IMG/VR virus record: IMGVR_UViG_3300042090_000670
Span: 1-34,432 of that record
Length of the DNA: 34,432 bases
Origin: a virus
Strand: one strand, 5' to 3'
Each line of letters opens with the position of its first letter. The stretch's first letter is position 1. The translations under genes were made by a program, and so were the position numbers. Below, in pieces: positions 1 to 4,982 of this stretch. The notes under the pieces were generated by a model, which saw only the letters and a program-made list of their open reading frames with translations, did not search any database and was not told the DNA's origin.

Positions 1-122
1 AGGATGTAGACATCGGGAAGGTAATCGCCGGGGGTTTTGATGGCGGCCTTGACGCGAAGCGTAAGGAAGCCGACCTTGACCGTCGATCCGATTGTCCAGT
101 TTTGCTTGCTGTTGGTGATCAT
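1..122 (-). CDS. Small conserved phage protein, 3' part cut by window edge
   Basis: Reading leftward, an ATG at 122-120 opens a frame that stays open to the window edge (40 complete codons). A purine-rich GGGAG lies about 8 bases upstream of the ATG, which supports the start. The visible protein contains KVGFLTLRV and then TPGDYLPDVYIL, a style I associate with short hypothetical proteins of phages and alphaproteobacteria; no function is known to me. It reads away from the terminase operon, so it probably belongs to the leftward gene block of the phage. The rest of the gene lies outside the window. Confidence 0.7.
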   Translation of the reverse strand, partial: MITNSKQNWTIGSTVKVGFLTLRVKAAIKTPGDYLPDVYI

Positions 123-277
123 GTTTATCTCCCTGGGTTGAGGGTTGCGCTATGCGCCTTGATGAGAAGAACTTTAAATTATTTTAAGCGGAAAGGCGAG
201 CACTATTTTTACGGCAGATAACCTATTGATATGTATTGTTGTTTTAACAATGGGTATTTCTGCCCGCTTTGAAAAAA
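123..277. other. AT-rich non-coding leader
   Basis: This stretch lies between the start of the leftward gene at 122 and the end of the disrupted leftward gene at 278. It has an AT-rich core around 170-200. On the minus strand this offers -10-like hexamers but no convincing -35 partner. I see no credible gene in it. Confidence 0.4.
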
Positions 278-375
278 TCAAAATTCTTGCAATTCTTGCT
301 TTTCGCCTGATTCGAGGCATAATCCCGGCCATGCCAAGAAAAGCCGATTCTCCTCTGCGTCCTGTTGCAAGAGCG

Positions 376-383
376 CATCGCGC
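376..383. repeat. Target-site duplication, left copy
   Basis: The octamer CATCGCGC directly abuts the left inverted repeat and is identical to 2244-2251 beyond the right end. Duplications of 8 bp are the known signature of IS1595-family transposition. Confidence 0.93.
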
Positions 384-406
384 GGCAATTATATACTTGA
401 CTGAAC
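384..406 (+). repeat. Left terminal inverted repeat of the transposon
   Basis: This 23-bp sequence begins GGCAATTATATACTTGACTG and ends AAC. It is the exact reverse complement of 2221-2243, and the outermost bases are GG. Confidence 0.93.
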
Positions 407-415
407 GAGGCGGAA

Positions 416-592
416 ATGAGTAACGATGTTGCGCGTGACAGGCCGGAAATCGAAATCACCCCTGCGATGATTGAGGCGGGATGGGCTAAGCTTGTGGCTT
501 CAGGTATAACGGATGAGCCTCTGGAGGCGGATAGACTATTGGTTGCTGAAATATATCGATCCATGTCTGCCGCTCGGATTTTGGAAAATTAA
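416..592 (+). CDS. Passenger protein, 58 aa, unknown function
   Basis: The ATG at 416 follows GAGGCGG and lies only 9 bases inside the left terminal repeat. The product is acidic, with EITPAMIEAG near residue 12-21 and VAEIYRSM near residue 44-51. This pattern recalls short hypothetical proteins common in alphaproteobacteria, but no function is known to me. Its last 107 bases overlap, antisense, the 3' end of the gene on the other strand (486-1100). Both frames look protein-like, so either one of them has a false extension or the overlap is real. Because it lies inside the transposon it travels with it. Confidence 0.6.
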   Translation: MSNDVARDRPEIEITPAMIEAGWAKLVASGITDEPLEADRLLVAEIYRSMSAARILEN

Positions 593-1100
593 TCATTGTT
601 CCCTTTTCGATAACGTAAAACATATTGCACAGCCGCGCATAAAACCAGCATTTATGGCTAAAAGTTATTAAATCATCCGTGGTTTTGCTGGGGGCATTAG
701 GATCGAACATCCAAGCGGTAAGTGGTTTCAGCGTAAGTGTGGCAATCGTTTCGCTCGCTTCGTTGGCGCTCATCATATTTGTAACGCCCCAATGGACAAT
801 CTCGTTTCTCTCTATATTAATTGGGCGCAAGTCTTCTAAGAGAGAATTTCGAAACAGATTGTATGCTGCGCCAAACTTTTTCTTGAATAATTTTTCTATA
901 ATCTTATTGCGGGCGTCGTAGCTTGATATTTTAAAAAAGATGATAGTCGCTACATCTTCATCTGTACCGCTAATGAGTGAAAATATACGGCATAAAGCCT
1001 GTTCAAGATTGGCGTAATTTTGAATAGCTTTTCCGCGCATAGACCATAGAGCGTGTTCATCGGCCTTGCGTATTCCTTCTTGCCAACTGATAATAGCCAT
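486..1100 (-). CDS. Passenger protein with HEPN-like R-x4-H motif, 204 aa
   Basis: The ATG at 1100-1098 is preferred; an in-frame TTG at 1112 would add four residues. Neither has a strong ribosome site. The protein looks largely helical. Residues about 24-45 (YANLEQALCRIFSLISG) and 61-76 (RNKIIEKLFKKKFG) precede the segment ERNEIVHW, which gives R98-N-x-I-V-H103, the R-x4-6-H arrangement typical of HEPN nucleases. The C-terminal end is proline-rich (YPPPEAHPL). I recall proteobacterial hypothetical proteins with the same RNxIVHW signature, but the family has no function known to me. HEPN domains are often RNA-cleaving toxins or abortive-infection effectors. That role is an inference here; the protein could also be a non-catalytic HEPN relative. 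Confidence 0.72.
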   Translation of the reverse strand: MAIISWQEGIRKADEHALWSMRGKAIQNYANLEQALCRIFSLISGTDEDVATIIFFKISSYDARNKIIEKLFKKKFGAAYNLFRNSLLEDLRPINIERNEIVHWGVTNMMSANEASETIATLTLKPLTAWMFDPNAPSKTTDDLITFSHKCWFYARLCNMFYVIEKGTMINFPKSERQTWIDIFQQPIVYPPPEAHPLYLKPQA

Positions 1101-1244
1101 ATGAAGTCTCAAACGCGATCCGATGAGGAAACCGACAAGCGCATGGAAGCGGCGCTCAAGCGAGCCTTATCCATGCCGCCGAGTCCGCACAAGCCAAAAG
1201 CTAAACCGGCTGCAAAGAAGCCTAGACGCGTATCTAAACGCTAG
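1101..1244 (+). CDS. Passenger basic protein, 47 aa
   Basis: The ATG at 1101 lies directly back to back with the start of the 204-aa gene on the other strand (the shared sequence is CATATG). The product has an acidic-basic N-terminal helix (SDEETDKRMEAALKRAL) and a Lys/Pro-rich C-terminal tail (KPKAKPAAKKPRR). Such short, lysine-rich proteins are frequent in alphaproteobacteria and I know no function. Its 3' end overlaps the transposase 3' end by 11 bases (1234-1244). No clear ribosome site is seen. It could be a nucleic-acid-binding partner of the neighbouring HEPN-like protein, but nothing in the sequence proves this. Confidence 0.55.
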   Translation: MKSQTRSDEETDKRMEAALKRALSMPPSPHKPKAKPAAKKPRRVSKR

Positions 1245-2178
1245 TTTCTGTTTGTTTGGCAGGATGAGCTTCTTGATACGTCAGGCGCTTGCCCTCAATA
1301 CCCTTGAGCGCAATATCTGCCCGTTCGCCATCCTTGATTTTGCGGTTGTTGTAGCGGAAATCGAATTCGCTCACGTACCGGCTTAAATGCTGCTGGCTCA
1401 CGTGATGATAGGTGCCGACGATGCCGCGTTTTAGAAGGCTGAAATAATTCTCAATCGTGTTGGTGTAAGCGTCGCCGCGCACGTATTCGTAGGCGCTATG
1501 ATTGACGGTTTCATGTCCGGCAAAAGCACCTGTGACCTTGCGGTTATAAACCCTGCTTTCGTCGGTCATGAGACGGGTTTTCCTGCAAACCTGACTATGC
1601 AGGATCGCGCCGACATTATGGGCGGTTACTTCCGGCACATGGAAAGAGCGCACGTTGCCCTTACGTTCGACAAGGGCAACGACCGGCTCTTTGCCTGAAC
1701 CGCCCGATGCGAGAGGATTACGCTTATTCGCGTGTTTGTTGCTTTCCTTGCCGCCGATATAGGTTTCATCGATCTCCACTGTTTTGCCTTCACCACCAAT
1801 CGGCGTAACGCTACCGTCTCTCATCGCTTCCCGAATGCGATGCGCCATAAACCATGCCGACTTGTAGGTTATCTCCAAAGTCCGGTGAAGCTGATGGGCG
1901 GAAAAGCCTTTCTTGCTCGAAACCATGAGCCGGAAGCCCAAAAGCCATTTATGTAAGGGGATTTTAGAACGCTCGAATACCGTGCCGACGCGAACGGTGA
2001 ATTTCTCCCGGCATTCGCCGCAATGATACCAGCCGTCGCCCATGCTCTTGCCGCCGAGAGGCTTAACCGTCTCGGTTTTGGCGCAGAAGGGGCAGACCAC
2101 GCCATTAGGCCAACGTAGAGCCTCTAAATGCTTGCGGGCGGCAGTTTCATCGTGGAATACTGGATTGGATAGCTGCAT
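1234..2178 (-). CDS. IS1595-family (ISXO2-like) transposase
   Basis: The protein has 314 aa and starts at ATG 2178 with AGGGAGA about 7 bases upstream. An N-terminal zinc ribbon is visible as C29-x2-C32 and C53-x2-C56. The catalytic core shows VEIDETYIGGK (D137), MTDESRVYNRK (D206) and TNTIENYFSLLKRG (N240, E243, K250), matching the DDE-type core of IS1595 transposases, where the third acidic position is commonly Asn. The region around 260-285 (GTYHHVSQQHLSRYVSEF) is also typical. Length and motifs are complete, with no frameshift. It would catalyse cut-and-paste transposition between the 23-bp ends. It lies adjacent to the right end, reading inward. Confidence 0.96.
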   Translation of the reverse strand: MQLSNPVFHDETAARKHLEALRWPNGVVCPFCAKTETVKPLGGKSMGDGWYHCGECREKFTVRVGTVFERSKIPLHKWLLGFRLMVSSKKGFSAHQLHRTLEITYKSAWFMAHRIREAMRDGSVTPIGGEGKTVEIDETYIGGKESNKHANKRNPLASGGSGKEPVVALVERKGNVRSFHVPEVTAHNVGAILHSQVCRKTRLMTDESRVYNRKVTGAFAGHETVNHSAYEYVRGDAYTNTIENYFSLLKRGIVGTYHHVSQQHLSRYVSEFDFRYNNRKIKDGERADIALKGIEGKRLTYQEAHPAKQTETSV

Positions 2179-2220
2179 GGCCGTTCTCCCTAGTTTTGGA
2201 GATTATGACACATGCGGTTT

Positions 2221-2243
2221 GTTCAGTCAAGTATATAATTGCC
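2221..2243 (-). repeat. Right terminal inverted repeat of the transposon
   Basis: This is the exact reverse complement of 384-406 over 23 bp. Inward of it the two ends share only scattered matches, so the perfect repeat stops here. Confidence 0.93.
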
Positions 2244-2251
2244 CATCGCGC
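2244..2251. repeat. Target-site duplication, right copy
   Basis: The octamer CATCGCGC directly abuts the right inverted repeat and is identical to 376-383. Confidence 0.93.
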
Positions 2252-2424
2252 GCCCGGCGTTCGTCGATCAATTGCATAAGCCGATCATAAGCCCCTCGAT
2301 AAACGCTTCGATTTATCGTCCGGTCGCCCAAATGCTCCCAAAGGAACTCGTCAAGCTGCCGTTCCGTCTCCGTCGGTCTGGACATCATTGGCTGGGGCCT
2401 TTCGCTCTTGTTGTCGTAGCCCAA

Positions 2425-2430
2425 TATAAT
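2425..2430 (+). promoter_or_regulatory. Possible -10 element before the terminase genes
   Basis: A perfect TATAAT stands 37 bases before the TerS ATG, in the divergent region between the disrupted leftward gene and the packaging operon. No good -35 hexamer is found at 16-18 bases spacing, so this is a weak call. A phage or activator-dependent promoter remains possible. Confidence 0.3.
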
Positions 2431-2466
2431 GGACGAAGACACCTATGACGTGGTAAACTGTTGCGC

Positions 2467-3045
2467 ATGCCTACCAAAAATCCTCCCGGACGACCCAGCG
2501 GTTATTCCGCCGAACTGGCCGACGAGATCTGTGCACGCATGAATGAAGGGCGCAGTCTCAAGTCCATCTGCGAAGACGCTGACATGCCGACTCAAAAAAT
2601 GGTCTTCCGCTGGCTTGCGAAAAATGAAACTTTTAGACAGAAATATCGTGCTTGCGCGGAAATCCGGGCCGATGCTCTTCATGAAATCATGCAGTCCACG
2701 GCCCTTACGCCGCTCAACGGAGATATTGTAACTCTTAAAAAAACAAAGGATGGAACTTTTATCGAAAAACGCACCGGGGACAACGTGGAACGCTCCAAAT
2801 TGATTGTGCACACGCTGATGTGGCAGATTGCCCGCATGGCACCTAAGAAATATGGGGATAAGCAGTCGGTTGAATTGGCCGGCAAAGACGGAGGGGACAT
2901 TGGAGTCAGCGTACGCGGAGAAGCTACAAACGCAGTTCGATCAGTCGTTTCCGCTCTTACCAAGGGACGAGCAACTAGCGGTAGCGGCGCGGATGAAGTG
3001 GATAAGCCACGCTCGGGCGGATCAGATCGTCCCGCAGGAACGTGA
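2467..3045 (+). CDS. terS: Terminase small subunit
   Basis: The ATG at 2467 is preferred over an in-frame TTG at 2461. The product is 192 aa. Residues about 7-75 read like the DNA-binding helix-turn-helix domain of Sf6-type small terminases: RPSGYSAELADEICARM, then SLKSICEDADMPTQKMVFRWL, then FRQKYRACAEIRADAL. TerS recognises the packaging site on phage DNA and recruits the large subunit. The C-terminal half (KKYGDKQSVELAGKDGG) also fits the family. Its 3' 146 bases overlap the large-subunit gene in another frame if the TTG start at 2900 is used. This is the first gene of the long rightward operon. Confidence 0.9.
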   Translation: MPTKNPPGRPSGYSAELADEICARMNEGRSLKSICEDADMPTQKMVFRWLAKNETFRQKYRACAEIRADALHEIMQSTALTPLNGDIVTLKKTKDGTFIEKRTGDNVERSKLIVHTLMWQIARMAPKKYGDKQSVELAGKDGGDIGVSVRGEATNAVRSVVSALTKGRATSGSGADEVDKPRSGGSDRPAGT

Positions 3046-4324
3046 CTGGACAACGGTATTCTGGTGCAGTGGACGGGGAGCCGGTAAAACAAAGTCAGCA
3101 GCGGAGGAAACGTGGTGGCAATCCTATACGAATCCCGGCTGGCGCGTCGGCGTTATTGCTCCAACTCATAACGATATCCGGCGCACTTGTTTTGAGGGTG
3201 AGTCCGGGATATTGGCGTGCTGCCCGAATGAGTTAATTGATAATTATAATAAGAGCTTGGCTGAAATTAAGCTAAAGAACGGCAGCATTATTTTTGGCTA
3301 TTCGACCGATACTCCTGAGCGATTGCGGGGCCCAAGTTTTCATCTTTTGTGGAACGAAGAGTTAGCTGCATGGCTTAGGCCGCAGGAAACATGGGACATG
3401 GCGCAATTCTGCCTGCGCCTTGGCGATAGGCCGCGCCAGATCATCACCTCGACGCCTAAGCCAATCGAGCTCGTGCGCAACATTATCGCCGACAAACGCA
3501 CGGTGACAATCCACAGCAGCACATATGCTAACCGCGCCAATTTGCCGAAAAGTTTTTTCGACGAGATTATCAAATATGAAGGCACCGATCTTGGGCGGCA
3601 GGAAATTTACGGACAAGTGCTTGATTTGTCGATGTCGGCCGTCTTTAAGCGCGAATGGTGGAACTGGTGGCCGCATGACAGGCCGTTGCCGCGTTTCGAT
3701 CTTATCATTCAGAGTTACGATACCGCCTACAGCGAAAAACAGACTGCCGATGACACGGCTTGCACGGTGTGGGGTCTATTCAAGGCCACGGAAGGCAGGC
3801 AGGAATATTCGGCGTTGTTGCTCGACTGTTGGGACGACAAGATCGGCTTTCCCGATTTGCGCCAGCGCGTCATCGCCGAATTTTCCACCAAATACGGCCT
3901 TAACGACAAGACGGCGGATGCCGTTCTGTGCGAGGAAAAGGTTAGCGGAATCAGCCTGATACAGGAATTGCGGCGGGCGCAGATACCGACTTACGCCTAC
4001 AATCCCGGCAGTGCCGACAAGCTGCAGCGCGCTCATCTTGTAAGCCATCTGGTATGCAACGGTTATGTATGGCTACCGCAAACCCGCCGCACCGGCCACG
4101 GCGGGGTGCCGCTTAAAGCAACTTGTGACTGGGCGCAGAAGATGTTCGATCAGTTATGCTATTTCGGCCCGGATACGCTGGAAGATGGGAGCAAGAAAGA
4201 CTACGTGGATTCGTTAACCATGTTTTTAAGCTGGATGGCGAAAGCCGGATGGATGAAGAGTGCCGGCATGCTGGAAAAGCAAGGGTACTGGAAAAGACAG
4301 CAAAAAAAGATCGTGTACGGTTGA
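2900..4324 (+). CDS. terL: Terminase large subunit
   Basis: The start is chosen as TTG 2900, which has GGAGGGG just upstream; the frame is open from 2828, so earlier TTG or ATG (2852) starts are possible. The 474-aa product shows the N-terminal signature HARADQIVPQERDW, Walker A GRGAGKT (residues 58-64), a Walker B-like segment FHLLWNEELAAW (147-158) and a C-terminal RNase H-like nuclease. The nuclease has SYDTAYS (D274), the EEKVSGISLIQEL segment near 345 and DYVDSLTMF near 435. It is the ATP-driven motor and nuclease that packages DNA into proheads. The Walker B carries Glu-Glu where Asp-Glu is usual. Length is normal for Terminase_6-like proteins. Confidence 0.96.
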   Translation: MESAYAEKLQTQFDQSFPLLPRDEQLAVAARMKWISHARADQIVPQERDWTTVFWCSGRGAGKTKSAAEETWWQSYTNPGWRVGVIAPTHNDIRRTCFEGESGILACCPNELIDNYNKSLAEIKLKNGSIIFGYSTDTPERLRGPSFHLLWNEELAAWLRPQETWDMAQFCLRLGDRPRQIITSTPKPIELVRNIIADKRTVTIHSSTYANRANLPKSFFDEIIKYEGTDLGRQEIYGQVLDLSMSAVFKREWWNWWPHDRPLPRFDLIIQSYDTAYSEKQTADDTACTVWGLFKATEGRQEYSALLLDCWDDKIGFPDLRQRVIAEFSTKYGLNDKTADAVLCEEKVSGISLIQELRRAQIPTYAYNPGSADKLQRAHLVSHLVCNGYVWLPQTRRTGHGGVPLKATCDWAQKMFDQLCYFGPDTLEDGSKKDYVDSLTMFLSWMAKAGWMKSAGMLEKQGYWKRQQKKIVYG

Positions 4325-4375
4325 CATATAGCGGTATAGATGCGCTTAATGCGGCGTGCTGGGTGGAAAATCCAA

Positions 4376-4621
4376 ATGATCGAACTCAAGCAAACCATCA
4401 ACTCCGAAACCGCCGTCGCAGTCGCGCAAGCCGCACAGAAATGCTCTAACTGCAAATTCTGGATGGTCGATCCACAAAACCTGAAATCAGGATTTTGCCG
4501 CAACAAGCCTCCGTCGGCATTTCCGATCAATACTCAGCAGGGGGTCGTATGGATGGGGCAATTCCCGCCGGTGCAGGAAGCCGCATGGTGCGGCGAGTGG
4601 CGCGGAAAGATGATGCTGTGA
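4376..4621 (+). CDS. Four-cysteine (zinc-ribbon-like) small protein
   Basis: The ATG at 4376 follows GGGTGG at a usable distance; the frame is open further upstream. The 81-aa product has C23-x2-C26 (CSNCKFW), C41 (GFCRNKPP) and C72 (AAWCGEW), a pattern expected to bind zinc. Comparable small proteins follow the terminase in other alphaproteobacterial phages and prophages, without assigned function. The stop codon overlaps the GTG start of the next gene, which indicates translational coupling. Confidence 0.75.
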   Translation: MIELKQTINSETAVAVAQAAQKCSNCKFWMVDPQNLKSGFCRNKPPSAFPINTQQGVVWMGQFPPVQEAAWCGEWRGKMML

Positions 4622-4869
4622 ACGATTTAGTTTCCCTTAACAAGATGCGCGACCAATTCTTGCAAAGACGCGCCCAATTGGAAAACCCCAATTTATCGAA
4701 TGAAGAAGCCGCCAAAATAGAGGCGGATATTATTGCTTTACTGCATGATATCCCAGTAGAAAAACGCCTCCGCGTCAGCGATGCTTTATGGATTGGTCAC
4801 CGCGCAGAACTCATTCATGATATTCTGCACGGTACGAATCTTTGGAATGAACACATGAGACCCGCTTGA
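4618..4869 (+). CDS. Small helical phage protein, 83 aa
   Basis: The GTG at 4618 overlaps the preceding stop (GTGA), with GGAAAGA upstream. The product is a charged, probably helical protein (MRDQFLQRRAQLENPNLS, then EEAAKIEADIIALLHDIP). I recognise no family. Its position between terminase and portal suggests a minor packaging or morphogenesis role, which is inference only. The next gene begins more than 100 bases later. Confidence 0.7.
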   Translation: MNDLVSLNKMRDQFLQRRAQLENPNLSNEEAAKIEADIIALLHDIPVEKRLRVSDALWIGHRAELIHDILHGTNLWNEHMRPA

Positions 4870-4892
4870 CAACTCAATGCGTTGTGGATAAT
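4866..4892 (+). promoter_or_regulatory. Possible promoter before the portal gene
   Basis: TTGACA (4866-4871) is followed 15 bases later by GATAAT (4887-4892). The hexamers are good but the spacer is shorter than the usual 16-18. It lies in the roughly 110-base gap between the 83-aa gene and the portal gene, one of the few true gaps in this operon. Confidence 0.35.
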
Positions 4893-4982
4893 CATCACGC
4901 AATCGCCACTGATTGCTAACGGCTTTCGTCCTGATTGCGATGCGAAAACTGGCGCACAAACCTCACGCTTTGTGTGCTTTCC

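Larger units (their letters stand above)
384..2243 (-). mobile_element. IS1595-family transposon with passenger genes (1860 bp)
   Basis: The element is bounded by perfect 23-bp inverted repeats (384-406 and 2221-2243) and flanked by an 8-bp direct duplication, CATCGCGC. It encodes an IS1595/ISXO2-type transposase (1234-2178, minus) next to the right end. The remaining roughly 850 bp hold three genes unrelated to transposition: 58 aa (416-592, plus), 204 aa (486-1100, minus) and 47 aa (1101-1244, plus). A plain insertion sequence of this family is about 0.7-1.1 kb, so this is a passenger-carrying member, a type known in the family. Intact ends, matching duplications and an open transposase frame suggest a recent, possibly still mobile insertion. 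It landed in a small leftward gene just upstream of the terminase genes and left the rightward operon intact. Confidence 0.93.
278..2442 (-). pseudogene. Small leftward phage gene split by the IS1595-family transposon
   Basis: A leftward frame begins near 2442 (GTG) or, more plausibly, at ATG 2388 or 2385, where AAAGG lies about 9 bases upstream. It runs into the transposon end at 2243 and there picks up a spurious tail (GQLYT, stop at 2227). If the transposon and one target-site copy are removed, the frame continues from 375 down to a TGA at 280-278. This gives 99 codons counted from 2442, an exact multiple of three. The rebuilt protein is charged and probably helical (ETERQLDEFLWEHLGDR, then YDRLMQLIDERRARD, then ALLQQDAEENRLF). 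No family is recognised. The coordinates cover the inserted element. The uninterrupted gene sits just before the divergent terminase operon, perhaps as the first gene of a leftward unit. Confidence 0.6.

Noticed and set aside
397-402. TTGACT inside the transposon end as a -35 for passenger transcription
   Set aside because: No -10-like hexamer follows at 16-18 bases on the inward side.
226-423. Rightward open frame of 65 codons running into the transposon end
   Set aside because: It crosses the target site and inverted repeat, has no ribosome site and overlaps the better supported 416-592 gene and the tail of the disrupted leftward gene.
244-564. Leftward frame of 106 codons
   Set aside because: It is antisense to the 58-aa gene and reads through the transposon end; composition (Ser/Arg/Cys-rich) is that of a shadow frame.
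679-921. Rightward hydrophobic frame of 80 codons that looks like a membrane protein
   Set aside because: It is antisense to the HEPN-like gene, whose amphipathic helices create hydrophobic complements; no ribosome site.
4321-4349. TTGACA at 4321 as a promoter -35
   Set aside because: The hexamer 17 bases downstream (GCTTAA) is a poor -10, and it lies in the 50-base gap after the terminase gene with no other support.
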